A DNA stretch of 64,000 nucleotides from Tausonia pullulans (GCA_951802195.1 OX637623.1:310001-374000), one strand, 5' to 3'. Counted from the stretch's first letter, positions 11,872 to 24,440 are shown. Translations and numbers: made by a program. Notes: generated by a model not told the origin, from the letters alone.

Positions 11872-14800
11872 TTAGTAGGTGTAGACAAAGTTAATGTTCT
11901 CCCTGGAAGCGCAAATGTGGAGGGGTATGTCAGTCCTCACCACGTTCAATAAAAAAAACTTGAGACTCACTTGTCTGTCAGGTCTTGGAACGCCGTATCG
12001 TTTTCAGTGGGTCCAGCCTTGAGATCGCCCGTGGCCTCCGCCTCTTCGGCGAGGGCGGCACGCTGACGAGCCTTCTTTTTGTTCTCGCGGATGAATACGA
12101 AGCGGAGAGCGAGGATGATGAGAACCTCAAGGCAATTGGCGAAGAGGAGCGAGCCAATTCCGAGCTTGTAAGTCGGCGCCTGGTTCGTCTAGAGAGTCGA
12201 CAAGTGCATAGGGGATTCAACCGAGAAGTTAGAGCCAGGTCGAACATCAGTGTGAAGAACCCAGTGACTATATGCACCTTGTAGAGAAACGGGCTGATGA
12301 TGTTGCCAATGCCTATTGAGGAGACGTCAGTCTGCTGTTCGAACCGGCGAAATTTTGAAACAAGCGAGCAGTAACGCACAAGCACCGAACCAAATCATGG
12401 CCGTGACCAACATCTTTTTGGTCGAACCTATAGAAACCAGACGGAGGATTTAAGTTGAGGTTCTGCGCATCACTGTCTCGAACTAGGCTGAGCAGGCAAG
12501 CGAACCTGCGGTGTTGCTGGTGATGAGCGAGAGTGTCAGGACGAAGGTGCATTGGTCTTGGGAAAGCATGCGAGGCAATATTCAGTGATACATCTCAGCA
12601 CTGGAAGATGGGTGGGAACTACTTACAGCTGCCGGTGAGGTAGAAGCAGATGAGCCGGCCGACATTGGCGTGAATCGGGGCAAGCAAGAAGCCGAGGGCG
12701 CCCTAGTGAAGAGAAAGAGCGGCCAACGATCAGCATCTTCCCTTCAAGTTCTATGCAGTACCGAAGGTATGTGGGCTTACAGCTATAGTTGGTGCCATGA
12801 ACGCGGCTGCGACTATGGTGCGCGAGTTCTTGGGCAGACGAGTGTTGATGTAGGCACCAGAAAGGATCCAGAATACAACGAGCGCGCCTTGTGGAATGCC
12901 GAGAAGGGCCTACGTAGAAGATGACAGAAACAAATTAGACCGGGGCCGAGCATCAGAAAGGCGATCGTGAAAATTGCTTACAGTTTTGAGCGAGTTGAAG
13001 CCGAGACCCTGGATGATGAGAGTCGAGCTGTGCGCACGTGATAGAAGCAGAAGACATCAGAGCTAAGTCCAGCTAAGAGCCAAGGAAAAAGAGAAAGCTC
13101 TCTCACAAATTCGATAGACCCCTAGGAAAACGGCAATAGTCAGATTGAGGTCCAAAGAGATGCGCAAGCTCCAGAGCACACGCACCCGTTAGGGATGTTT
13201 GCGACAAGTCCCAGGAAGAAGAAAAGCCAAGTCTTGATGTCGAGGAATGTCTCCTTGACCTGGTACCACTTGAAAGTCTTGTTCTCGACGCCGGTTTGGT
13301 TCTTCCGCATGCGAGCAACGGCCATTAGACGCTCGTCTCGGGTGAGCCACCAGGCATTGGCCGAAGAGTTGGGCAGAAGGAAGAGAATGGCGAAAGCCCA
13401 GGCAGAACAAATTGCCCCGATAATGAGGAACCTGTATAAGGGAGAATGGTAGGGCGAAGAGGGAGCACGCTTGAGTATGTGAGGAGAGATCGACCGCGCC
13501 GTCTGTATTTTGCCCACTCACTCGTAGCGCCACGACACAAGAGCTCCCTTAATATTACCAATAGCAAAGCCCAGTAGACCTCCACCTGCAACTCCCAGAC
13601 CGTTCGCGGCGTACCAGAGCGATATGCGCATGGGCTGCTCCTCGCGGGTGTACATCACTGCAACCGCGCATCAATTGCTGCATCAGATCTCCTGAAATGA
13701 TTGAGCAACAGAAAGGCGCTTACTTGAGGTAATGAACATGAATGCAGGGTCTGCAATCGCTTCAAATGCACCGCTAAGGACTGTGTTGTTGTGTCAGAGT
13801 CGTGCCAGCAAGCGGCAGAGGGTGAAGACCAGGAGCTCACTTCGGAGCACGAGGAGCTCGGCAAACTTGTGTGAGGCTGCCTGGGCCATCAGCAGGACAC
13901 TGTATATTTGGGATTTTTAAGCATACAAGCAGCCTGTATGATGAATGAGAGCTCTTACTGACCCCCACATGAAGATGTTTAAGGAGAGATACGAGGCGAC
14001 CGGGGATCGTTGAAGGATGAGATTGGAAGGAATCGCCCAGGCCTGAGACAATGAAAAGGGTATCAGCACGTAGGCAGCGGGTCACATATGGAGATTTGGC
14101 GTAATTACCGCCCATCCGAAATAGAACGCGCTACTGAGGAGAGAATAATCGGTGCCAACGAGGTTGAGGCCCACCGGCTGCGGCTTCTTGATTCCGAAGA
14201 TGGCGCTACAGTTGTAGAATGAGAAGAGAATTTTTCGTCAGTCCCTACGCTTCTAGTCAGAGGCTACATGAATCAGAGCAATGGATAGTCTTACGCGTAA
14301 GACTGAATCATGCGAATCATAGTGCGAGGTAGAGACCTAATGATCAGCGATGGAGTGTTTTTCACTTGATATCAGATCTGAGTAGGTACCAAAGTAGTCT
14401 TGTCAACGTAGTAGCTGTTGTTTATGGTCGATGAATGAGTCAGCACGAGGGGCCATGATCAAGTTGGGAAATGAAGTGAGAAATCAAAGCATTGCGTATA
14501 GCGAGGTGGATGCGCAGTACCGCCCGACTCACAAGATATAGCACACAGCGAGGACGGGCAAGATGTGGTAGTCGATTTTGCGGATCAACTTCTTCTCCTT
14601 GACAGGATCGATGGCTCCATCGTACTATGAAGGGCACGAGCAAGGAAGAGTTAAGGTCAAGCTGCCAGCAGAGGAACAGAGGACGGCGGTGATGGTAATG
14701 ACGCACCCCGTACTTGTCAAGAGCTTCTTGGAAGAAGCTCCGATTGTCAGGACGCTTATAAAGGGACTTCAGCGTGAAGCCCTCTTCGGTGTGTGGGACG

Positions 14801-14883
14801 GTATCGTCCGTAGACAGGTTGAGGGAGGTGGGTGAGACGTCCTCAATGTTCTCGGAGGAGATGTTCTTGGTGTCCTTCTCCAT
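11872..14883 (-). CDS. DAL5-family MFS anion permease (allantoate/vitamin type)
   Basis: Plasma-membrane symporter of the anion:cation symporter group that includes DAL5 (allantoate), TNA1 (nicotinate) and FEN2 (pantothenate). It starts with a hydrophilic 59-residue exon (14883-14707), then exons 14624-14533, 14414-14390, an 8-base microexon at 14302-14295, 14205-14109 and about seven more. Joined, they give CYILFYYVDKTTL-SYAAIFGIKKPQ, the family's conserved segment at the end of helix 1 and its loop. Further family marks are MYTREEQPMRISLWYAANG (helix 4 region), the helix 6 border FLLPNSSANAWWLTRDER, and VARMRKNQTGVENKTFKW in the long central loop. The last exon gives ENINFVYTY before TAA at 11872. 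The substrate cannot be assigned. About 500 residues, apparently intact. Confidence 0.9.
14295..14302 (-). other. 8-base microexon of the DAL5-like permease
   Basis: On the minus strand the bases TCTTACGC are preceded by CAG and followed by GTAAGACT, so both splice sites are canonical. The exon is flanked by introns of 87 bases (14303-14389) and 89 bases (14206-14294). It supplies Ser-Tyr and the first two bases of Ala in DKTTL-SY-AAIFGI, a stretch conserved in the family, and it alone restores the reading frame between its neighbours. Confidence 0.85.
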
Positions 14884-16076
14884 GTTGAAGGTGGTGGTGC
14901 TTGAGAGGAGATCGCGCAAAGGATGGTGGGTAGCCAGTCACGCCTGGAAATGGTGGAGGTCGAGAGGAGACCCGGGGGGAAAACTTAAGGATAAATACTG
15001 ACTCGGATGGAGCAAGGAAAGAGCAAAGGGAGACGTCGGCTCGGCTCGCAGGCGTCCCCCAGTCCGCCGATTCGGAACGCGGCCCGAAGGCGCGGGCGTC
15101 AATCAAATCTCAGTGCTGTAGCCGTGCAGTGCCGACATGACACACTAAGCCCCTATACTCAGTCGCATGATGCATGTTAAAATGAACCTGGCCGGAACCT
15201 ACGGACCGCCGTTGAGTGCTCATTAATAATCGGACCGGTGGATTGTCGAGGCGCAGTATCAACGGACAACTCGTCAAGCGACATCCTTAGGTATGTGCTC
15301 AGTTCGAGATGCGAACATTGTCAAGATGTCGACGCCAAAGGGCGTCTAGAGCCGTTTGCGTCGTTTAGCTTAGAGCCCTTGATGTATTTTATTGAGTCTA
15401 TTTGCCTGGCGCGCATGCCACCGCGTTGTAATGCATGCTGCAACGCAGATGCAGGTCTTCACATCTGTTCCTAGGACTTGAGCGGCCCGACCGACTGCTC
15501 TTGCAACGCACGCGGTTCTAACGGAAATCCCGGAATCGATCATTGCTCGAGGGCGAGAGCACCGCGAAGTCGGATCGGAGAACCGCTTCCTGAGACTCCT
15601 TCCTACATTTATTCCCCGAAGGACAAAGGATCTCTCTTTTTGTCCGGACTATCTGAGCCGGGAAATTAGCATTCCGAAACCTTGGAGGCTGAGGCATAGA
15701 GAGCAGGCTTGAAAGCGACCCTCACAGGTTCAAACCCATGCCTACAATCTAGGTCAGAATGACCCGGGCCGAAGGATCTTGGGTCACGTTTTCAGCTTGG
15801 AGGGTCGGCGCCGACTACACCGAAATAAAGAAGATGAGTGGCTGATCATGTGGGCACTGACCCCTTCAGCGCAATTCGGTGGCTCAACTAGGACAGGTAG
15901 ACACGCATGCAGGCATCTGCCCTAAATGTGACTAAAAGAAGCAGACTTGCTCGGTCGAAAGGCGCAGGAACCTGCGATGCCTCTAGGGAGATAGAAGACC
16001 TTTGGAAACATGCATTGCCGACCCTTGGCTTTGACCAGACCGGCGAAGCCCGCCGTTCCACTACCAGCCCTTGAGC
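14884..16076. other. Intergenic stretch without a supported gene
   Basis: 1.2 kb upstream of the DAL5-like permease. Short open frames only, none with family resemblance or plausible splice continuation. Confidence 0.5.
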
Positions 16077-16767
16077 TCACGACGACAGTAGCTCTGCCGT
16101 CGTCATTGAGTCCTCGGCACTCGCTGGCCAGAGTCGGCCTAAGAGCGATGCGACACCGGCAAATGTCCTGGAGATGCCCGTTCGAGCGAGGTGGGTAGTC
16201 TCTTTGTAAAGAATGATGAGGAAAAAGGTTGCAAATCCCGTGATGTATGGATTGGTGATCTACAATTGGCATGATAAGCAGAGTCAGAACAAGTCGTTTA
16301 AGAGGTGACGTGCAAGCGCGTCGCCGATCCTGGACGCGCGTTCTTGCTCCACGCGTCCTCGTCACGAAGGCAAACAGCCAGTACACACCTGGCCCTTGAG
16401 CGTGAGCCAAAATATTCCGGACCAGTCGACGGTCAGGTCTTCCCGTTGCCAGGAAAACTCGCGGATCGCCTGCTCGTCCTCCTCGCGCGTCGCCGGTTTG
16501 GCGCCTGGAGGCCGCGGGTTAAGAAACGGCCGAATCGAGCGGAGAAATGCCTGGGAAGAGTGAGAGGTCAGGCCGATCGGAGAACGCCTGAAAGCCCTTT
16601 GAAAGACACACCTGCTCCGGTCGAAAGTCCGGGATGAGCTCTCGAGGGAAGACTGGGATCGGGTGAGGTACTGGCCGCTTGCTAGTACTGGACTTTGCCG
16701 GAAACTTGAGTGCAGGATAGACGATGGACGAGACATTCGTTGGCGGGGCTGGTGAGGAGGCGGACAT
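16077..16767 (-). CDS. Small unrecognised single-pass membrane protein
   Basis: Three exons, 16767-16612, 16550-16389 and 16259-16077, sum to 501 bases (166 residues plus stop); all splice sites are canonical and all joins fall between codons, which supports the model. The N-terminal 50 residues are Ser/Pro-rich (MSASSPAPPTNVSSIVYPAL). The middle is charged, with RPFLNPRPPGAKPATREEDE and FSWQREDLTVDWSGIFWLTLK. One clear hydrophobic helix follows (ITGFATFFLIILY, about residues 111-123), then a short tail ending ELLSS. The pattern suggests a tail-region-anchored protein with a cytosolic N-terminus. I do not recognise the family. The stop could also be an intron donor (GTGAGC overlaps it), so a longer C-terminus is possible. 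Confidence 0.6.
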
Positions 16768-18018
16768 GGCGTGCAGAAGGCGAGGGAAGAGAAAGGCAGT
16801 TGGATGACGTTGGAGGACGAGCGCGCTCAGAGGTTGTCGTTTGACGTTGGCTGCTCTCTCCGGTTCGAGTCACGTAACCTTTGTAGAAAGATGCATGGCC
16901 TAAGGGTGCCGCCGACGTTCATGGATGAATTAGAGTAGTGCGTTGGAGCACATACTGTCAAAGAAAGATCGCATGCCAGCAATGCGGGCATGAATACGTG
17001 AACCGCACCTCTTCATCCGCGCGCTCACAAATAATGGTGCCACGCTGGCTCTTTCAACACTCGCAAGGCGTTGGTTGGGAGCGGGTGCTGAAAGATAGAA
17101 AGCAACTTGAAAGTGTCTACCAGCCAGAGATCAGAAAGGGAAGAGTCTGTAAATGACGGTGTCCTGATAAGTTCAGAGGTCAGCGATGGCTAAAGAGAGG
17201 TCGATCAGACTATTAGATGCAGACAGCCTCGAGTATATCCGAGACCAATTCAGGCAGATCGATTGAGGGGACTTCGATTGACAGCGAGACGGAGGTCAAG
17301 ACAACGGCTCCTTCAGTGACACTCATTGAGCTCACTTTTGGATTTGATGATCTCAAGGTGGCAGAGACCTCCCTGAATCTCATCAAAAACTTCGCCAATG
17401 ACCTGCTCCTAGGTCAACCATGAGCAGACAAGTTAAGAGACACATCGATCAATGGTCGGCACTCTCACCTGAGCTTTGTCGATCATATGGCCGGCAAAAA
17501 TCCCCTTCCGTTGAGCCATGTCCCCTTGCTTCCAGAACTTCGATGAGTACTTTGCGAAGGTTGATCTGCCGGAATGATTCACTAAGGATGCTAGACGGCA
17601 AACAGACGGGCTCCGCGACACCCACCTGGTGTCTGACCTCTTAGAGCCCGGGAAGGCTGACTCGGACCCGAGGATTCCGTTCTGCGCAAACCGCTGAGTT
17701 CGCTGAGGACACCTTCTCAGAGAGGCAAGACAAAAGTGAATGGCATGAGAACGGCGCCGCCAATCGTCGGTCACGTACCACGGAATCCTTGGCCTCACAA
17801 GGGATCGCAGCAGTAAGGGACCCCCTCCGGAAGAGCGGGGACCAAACATGTGAGGAGGGACATGTGGACGATGGCAAATATAGCGGAGAGGCAAAGAATT
17901 CTCAAAAGCTAGCAAGAGACGTGTGCTAGTTCACCGAATCAGCGCGCTACCCAACTGCGCGCAGGTGTGCTTTACTTGAATCACAAGCGACACCAAGTCA
18001 AGAAATCAATAACGCGCA
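16768..18018. other. Intergenic stretch without a supported gene
   Basis: 1.25 kb between the small membrane protein and the RRG9-like gene. Short open frames on both strands (for example 17217-17423 plus, 17433-17915 minus) show no domain, no consistent splice joins and no family resemblance. Confidence 0.45.
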
Positions 18019-20641
18019 TTACCCCTCCTCCTCGGGCTCCTTGAGTCCAAACGCCCCAGCTGCATGCCCCTTGCGAACGACGCCCGCTTTGCGAGGGGCG
18101 ATGCCGTTCTCCTTGCGCCAGTTGTGTTCCTTGAGCTGGATCATCTTTTGAATGAGGAGATGACGCTCGGGGGAAGGAGGCACCTTGGAGGCGATACCCT
18201 TGGCGATCTCACGCTTATGGTCCGGCATCTCCGAGAGCGGAATGTAGCGTCGAGAAGGACGATCCGACAGGGCGGTGGCCGACGAGGATCTCTCTTGGTG
18301 TCGTCGGCGCGCGTTGGAGTGCGATGCTCCAGGATTAGTGAAGGCATCCGAGGGAAGAAAGCCCGTGTCCTCGGCAGCAACCTCGGTGAGCCGAGCGGCC
18401 TCCTCTGGGGAAACACCCTTGGCGATGAGAGCTTCATACGCGTCTCCGCCCGCACGCTGCCACGCGTCTTCCTGCGCGTCGGCAGGACCACCACCAGCGC
18501 CCGTCTCGTCAAGGTCTCCAAACGGGTCGCTCGGGTCGAGTGTCTTTCTCTCACCAGAGCTCTCCCCATCCACCTCCATCGGCGGTACCTCCCCAAGCTT
18601 CTCCCTAAGCTTCGCGTCCTCCTCCGCTTTCTGTCTCGCCATCTCCTTCTCAATCTCCCTATCCTCGCCCGTTCTCCACCCGCTCCTCAGGATCCGCCGA
18701 GTAGCCTCGTGGCTGATCCCAAATTCCTTTGATAGCGCTGTCGCAGAGTGCTTCTCCGGGTCGTCGGCGTGCAGCGCTCGAATCTTCTGCATCGCCTCCC
18801 TCGTCACCTTGCGGTGAGGATTCCAGGTTTCGCCCTCGCCGAGCCGCTCGCGAAGTCGGTTCTTCGCCTGAGCCCACGCGGGAAGACGATTCTCCCATCC
18901 GTCGGGGGTGCCGGACAAAGACAACCTTGAGGCTACCCCAGGCTTGGCGGCCAGCGTCGAGAAAGGGTCAATGCCACTTCCTGAGGAGGAGGACGTGACG
19001 GGCTTGACAGGCTCTGACGCCCCAAACGGCCGGTACTCCCAGGGCTCCTCGACTACCAGCGGCGCAGCGGCAACATGTTCTCGAAGATCCCGATTCTCCC
19101 GCTGAAGGGCCTCGAGTTGGGCATAGAGTGGGTTGACGCTGAGCTCCTTGGCGAGGCGAGAGGCTTCCTTGGGCGAGTATCGTGATCGGGAGGGAGCTGG
19201 GACGTGTTTGGGAGCTGCAGTAGCCTTGAACGCCTTGGAGGGATTCTCGGTGGTCGAGGAATCAGACAAGAGGGAAGAAGATGAGGACGAAGAGGAGGAG
19301 GATGGGAAGGCCGAATCGGTGTTGTGGGAGAGGGACCGGGATGGTGGCAGGTCAAAGGCGTGGTCGTCGATGGAGGGATCGAGAGCCGCCGTCGAGTGAG
19401 GAGGTGGAAATGTTGTGACAGGCGTTGAGTCCTTCTCGGGCATCAGCCAGTCCCGGTCTGCCTGCTTCGATGGCCTCAACGGGACGCCCGCTCTTGCGGC
19501 AATCTCATCCCACCCAGGGTTGATCTTGCCCATCGGCACCAGTGTCGAAGGCGCGACCTCGCCTGGGATGCTCCGGAAGGTATGGGCCTCTGGGTAGAGC
19601 ATCGGGCTCTCGTAAAAGAGCGGCTCCTCCTCGGCCTCGTTTGTCTGCTGGTATGCTCGCCTCATAGGGTCAAGGGAGAGCACACGCGCAGCGTCGGCAG
19701 GATCGAACCGGTCGGGGCGGACATCTGAGATGCTGTGGATGTTCTCCCATGCCGAATCGGTTTGATTGCTAATGGAAGACTGCCGAGATCGAGGGTGGAG
19801 AGGGGACGCGCGCAGTCCGCGGGTTGGTAAGGTGGGAGAGCGGGGGAGGGGAACCGGAGTCCCAATGGAGGAGGAAGATGAGCGCTGATTGTCATCTGCA
19901 TCGTGTAAAGGTGGGAGGATGAATCAGTATTAGCGTTGGCACGACAGCAGTTAAAGAGGTGACCGTCCCACCACAGGGAGCGCCCAACCTAACACGCACA
20001 AGTCCGCTCGTTCCAGGGTTGCGCCAGCTTACTCGGCCCTGCCTTGTACTCGGCTAAATAGTCCTCTCGAGGAGCCTGTGAGGGCTCTCGCTCGTGTGGA
20101 ATGGCGTCGCGCTCAAAGGAGGGCGGCGACGCGTCGTGGCGGTCGCTGCGGCTCCCCCGTTTCGACGGCTTACTTCGCCTGGGCGCCGACCGGTCCTCTA
20201 ACAAAGCCAAGAAGAGCGGAGGCCGATTATCAGCTTATGGAGGACTCCGAGACAAGGATGGCGGGAAGCCTCACCGTAAATGTCAGCAAGGTCACTGTCG
20301 AAGTCCCCTGACCGCTTCCAAAGCTGGCTGCCGCCCTCCTCTCCGCGTCCGTCGAGCGGCCGGAGGAAGGTTGAGTCCGTGCCCGTGGATTTTGGCTTCC
20401 TGGATCCAAATGATGATGACGACCTCTCCTTCCGGCCGCGGCTGGAGGGACTGCCTCGGCCGCTGGAACGGGAGTGAATGTCGCTGTCAAAGTCAACGCT
20501 GTCTTCCGCGTCGAGCAGACCGAAGTTGGAGGGCCCGCGGCCCGGACGAGCGCTGGAGGATGAGAGAGCGCGGTAGGATGTCGCTGAAACGAGGACCCGT
20601 GATGGCCCCAGGTGAGCGATAAGAAGGGAGCGTCGCAGCAT
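18019..20641 (-). CDS. RRG9/neugrin-like mitochondrial protein, very long form
   Basis: By family, a matrix protein needed for mitochondrial genome maintenance and respiratory growth. Exons 20641-20275, 20197-20000 and 19895-18019 sum to 2442 bases, 813 residues. Residues 1-30 (MLRRSLLIAHLGPSRVL, then Ser-rich) form a clear mitochondrial presequence. The neugrin/RRG9 core lies at about residues 522-596: LPAWAQAKNRLRERLGEG, ETWNPHRKVTREAMQKIRAL, then a helix-turn-helix-like EFGISHEATRRILRSGWR. The first 500 residues are largely disordered, with a 12-Ser run near residue 390 and a short coiled-coil-like piece (LYAQLEALQRENRDLREH) near 445-462. A basic helix (HLLIQKMIQLKEHNWRKENG) sits near the C-terminus. 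Yeast RRG9 is only about 214 residues. An in-frame upstream extension to 20737 has no ATG. Confidence 0.8.
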
Positions 20642-20860
20642 GGCTGGACGAGTTGGCCAGAGTTGGAGTTTGACGGGCGAGGTGGAGGTTAACGGGGAGA
20701 AAGTCGGCGAGTCCAGAGAAAGCGCATGGCCCCCCACGGCCTTGTAGAGCTGCCTGTTTCTTTGCTTGTCTGTTAATCACCCTCCTGAGGGTCTGGGTGG
20801 CATTAGCACCTCTTCATGCATCTCCAACAGCGCCGCTGCACTGTATCTTCGATGTATGAA

Positions 20861-20895
20861 AGAAGTAATGTAACAAGAAGTAATGTAACAAGAAG
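20861..20895. repeat. Perfect 15-base tandem repeat, 2.3 units
   Basis: agaagtaatgtaaca occurs at 20861-20875 and 20876-20890, followed by a partial third unit. It lies in the 0.5-kb divergent promoter region between the RRG9-like and OST-alpha-like genes. Confidence 0.85.
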
Positions 20896-21147
20896 CCATA
20901 TGACACTTGCCCACGGTAGCTGGGCCGGACGCCCTTGTGGTGACCGACACAACGCCGACGGAGTACTGCTACCTTGCTTAACGGTTGGTCTCACTGCCTC
21001 GTTGGTTCCGCAAGGGTGGGGATGAGGCGCTGCGAAAGGGCGATGCCCTTGAGGGCTGCGACAAACCCCTAGACTCCGGCGCTTCGCGTCCACCACTCGT
21101 TCTCGCCTGCTCGTCTCCCTCAACCCCCACTGCACACCTCGCCCGTC

Positions 21148-23543
21148 ATGGTGCTCGACTCCAAGACATGTCCCTCTACCAACACAGCCATCGAGGAGCA
21201 GTCTAGCTTTTTCTCCACGTTTTGGGACAGCCAGTGGACCGCCTCTAAGACCGGCTGGACCATCAGCGGCGGGTGCGCCGTGCTCGTGAGTTTCCGCGCG
21301 CTTCCCTCTACGGCTGTCGTATCGTAGCAACAGGACAGGTCAAAGTCCGGTTGTGGTAGAGGCTGTCGAAGTTGAATGAGGTTCTTGGGCTCTCTCTCAA
21401 GTGTCCTCGACCTGACCCCCTCCTGAACAGGACGCGGGGCGAGAGAAGAGACGCGGAAGAGCCCGAGCGCTAGGCTAGGAGACTCTGAGCGCGTTCACCG
21501 CCTCTTGGCACGTTTCACACCTGTCTCCTGGCCCCTGAGACTCGCCTTCTTGCCTGATTTGCTGGTGGATAGACAGGGACAGACAGGATAGCTGAAGGAT
21601 CTTTGTTGTGCTTTGCAGACCACCCTCATTACCCTCGTTACGCTCACGATGCACGCGCGGAATTACCAGGTTCGTTCGCAGTCGGCGCGCTCGCTTGCTT
21701 AACACCCCATAGCAGGTCGGGCAAGACATGAATCATTTGCCCTCTCACAGGTCCCAGCAGAGCAGCGCCAGATCATGCGCATCCTCATGATGCCTTGTGT
21801 ATACGCCATCGTTTCATTCCTCTCCTATCGTTACTTCCGTGCCTTCACCTGTGAGTCGCTTTGCCGCGGATCTCGATCGAGCGTTCAAAATGGATCACGA
21901 CAGACCGACTGATGCGCCGCGGACGCCCTGCTTTCCTTCCAGACTTTGAGCTCGCTCAGACGGCGTACGAGGGGATCTGTCTCTCTGCATTCCTTCTCCT
22001 CCTCGTTGAGCTCGTTTCGGCCTCGGCCTCGCAACGGCGGATCCAGAACGCGCTCGCTCGCAAGGAGGTTCGTCTAAATCTTCTCTCAGTCCCTCGAGAT
22101 ATCAAAGCTGACTGTCCCACATGTGAGCGCCGCTGTAGAAGGAGACCCTCCCGATGACCTTTGGCCTGCTGCGGTTCCGCGCGTCCAAGCCGTACTTCAT
22201 CCATCTCCTTAAGTGGTCCGTCTTGCAGTACGTCATATTCCGACCGCTCCTCAGCATCATCGGCATCATCTGCGAGGTCTACGATGTGTTGTGCCCGGAC
22301 ATTGTGAGTGCTCAAGGCATCATCTTGCCTTGAGAGGCCTATGCTAACGATCCTCTCTAGTACTCGGTCCACTTTGCCGAAGTATATCTCGTTGCTTGGG
22401 ACTTTGTCGTTATTTCGTGGGTCCTGTCAGGTTGTTCTGGCATGATATGATTACTGACCGTGCTCAACTTTTTTCACTTTGTCCGTCAGGGTCGCGCTGT
22501 ACGGGCTCATCGTCTTTTATACACTCACCAAGAATGGTACAGCCACATGCACCTTGCTTCTAATGTGGAACACTAATTAATATCTCCCATTCGCAGAGCT
22601 CAAGGGAAAATCGCCGCTCTCCAAGTTCATGAGCATCAAGGTGAGGAACCCGGCTCATCAGAATAGAGGCGAAGCAGGGCTGATTACTTGCGTGCTTCAG
22701 ATGATCGTCTTCTTCACCTTTTATCAAAGCTTTGTATTTTCTACATTGGTAAGTCACGCGGTGCACCCTTCCGCCGTCCAGATTCTGACGATGAGCCTCT
22801 GACAGCAATCCTACGGCGTCATTAAAGCCACTGAGTTCTGGACTGCAACGAGTGAGCCCTACGATCTCGCTTCGCTTATTTAACTTCACTGACGTCCTTC
22901 TCTAGACGTCGCCGATGGTCTCAACGCCCTCTGCACCTCGATTGAAATGGTCTTCTTTGCCATCTGGATGGCGTGCGTCCTTTTTCTCACTCCTCCCTTC
23001 TTTCTCGTTTTATCGCTGACTCTCCCCCCTTCAGCTTCGCCTTTTCCCCTCGAGAGTACTCCTCCCTCGACCTCCGTCCACGGACTGTCTCCAACTACTT
23101 CCGTGCCATCTGGGACGCCGCCTGGTTAGGCGACTTCGCCCTGGAGTTATGGCACAGCTCGATGTTCTTCGTTGACTACGCGAGAGGGCGGCCTGGGACG
23201 AGGTCTGAGGAGGTTGGAGGACTGAACCATCGGATGGAGGTGGCGTGCGTCTCTTATTCGTCCTCTCTTGCTCCTCACTCTTGGCGGGCGGAGCGAGTCT
23301 CTGACGACGACATTCTTTCCCTTCAGGTTCGGAGCCCGCGAGGCCGACGAAATCGAACTCACGGCCAAATCGCCAACGCCGAGTGAGCCTACAGCCTACC
23401 AGCCAGTAAATGGCGGTCAGCAGCATTACCACCAGCAGCAGACGAAGTCGTTCGTAGGAGGAGGCAGCGAGGAGAATCACCAGGCGCAGCCGATGAGGGC
23501 GACGAGCAGTCGAGGAAGGGACGCCGATGGCGTTTGGCGGTGA
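21148..23543 (+). CDS. TMEM184 / organic solute transporter alpha family membrane protein
   Basis: Seven-helix membrane protein of the Solute_trans_a (Ostalpha/TMEM184) family; fungal members sit in endomembranes and their substrates are unknown. About ten exons. The start MVLDSKTCPSTNTAIEEQ leads to helix 1 (GGCAVLTTLITLVTL). The family core is plain: HARNYQVPAEQRQIMRILMM, then MPCVYAIVSFLSYRYF, then YEGICLSAFLLLLVEL. Later parts are GLLRFRASKPYFIHLLKW, QYVIFRPLLSIIGIICEVYD and LKGKSPLSKFMSIKMIVFFT, followed by AFSPREYSS in the last helix loop. The C-terminal 90 residues are hydrophilic and Gln/His-rich (GGQQHYHQQQTKSF). Divergent from the RRG9-like gene. Complete, stop at 23541. Confidence 0.9.
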
Positions 23544-24440
23544 GTTATGGCTAGAATATGGAATAGGAGAGCAATGGGTTCTGCTTCTTTAGAAATACAT
23601 CATGTTCAAATCCATGAAGTGCAACGGATCGGATTGATGGAGCTCGAGTTGGCGCGCGCGCCGCTCGTAGAAAGCCGCCAAAAAATATGCCGCCTTCGCA
23701 CCTTCCCTTCACACGATCCTTCTCCTCCCTCTCCCAAACTTGCTCCGGAGTCATAGACACGCCATTTTATCGCAAAAGACGATGATCGGCGAAGAGGAGA
23801 CCAAGTATCGGATCCGCTTGTGCCGGCTCGTCCGCCGTTGAAGACGGATCCAATCCTTATGTGCCCGATGCTCTCCTGTTGCGCACCCCTCGCTTACACA
23901 TATGGAGAGGCGAGTATGGACCTGACTTCGCCTTGCTGTCTACTTGCCTCAGTAGTTGCGAGCAATCTTCTACTCATTCTCCCTCCAAGGGCAACGAAAG
24001 CGCACCTGCGACTGCCTCATCTTGCTCACTTTCCCTACAAACTACGGATTGCTCCCGAACCTTGGGATGACCGAGACCAGTCGAAGAGCCTCCCGAGCGC
24101 GTGCGTCAACACGAAGAAAGCAACAGCACGTGCTAGCGTGGAACAACAAACGAGGTTTTGCCGCTCGGGGCGAGCATAGAAAAGAGATGAGATGAGGGGA
24201 AACACCAAAACACATGTGGGGGAAGGGGTAGAGGTGGCTTGCGCATGTGAATGGCCTCCGTTCTCTGCAGGCACGTGAAAGTCGCCGCACGGCTCCTAAC
24301 CACGTCGCTCAGCTGGCCAACTGGCCCCCTTACACCCTTCCCTCGCTTTCTCCACACCCCACCGACTACCACTCAACTCTTCCCTTTGTCTCTTCCTTTC
24401 CCTTCTCTCCCCTCCATCTCATCCCTCCTTTCCTCTAGCC
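23544..24440. other. Intergenic region upstream of the perilipin-like gene
   Basis: 0.9 kb between two genes read in the same direction. The last 120 bases before the start codon at 24441 are CT-rich (TCTCTTCC... type), typical of a strongly expressed fungal gene. No gene is supported here. Confidence 0.55.

Noticed and set aside
17213-17915. Short frames on both strands that might be a gene
   Set aside because: No consistent splice chain and no resemblance; left as intergenic.
18064-18732. 222-residue plus-strand frame opposite the RRG9-like gene
   Set aside because: Antisense shadow of a real coding exon; composition mirrors the opposite strand.
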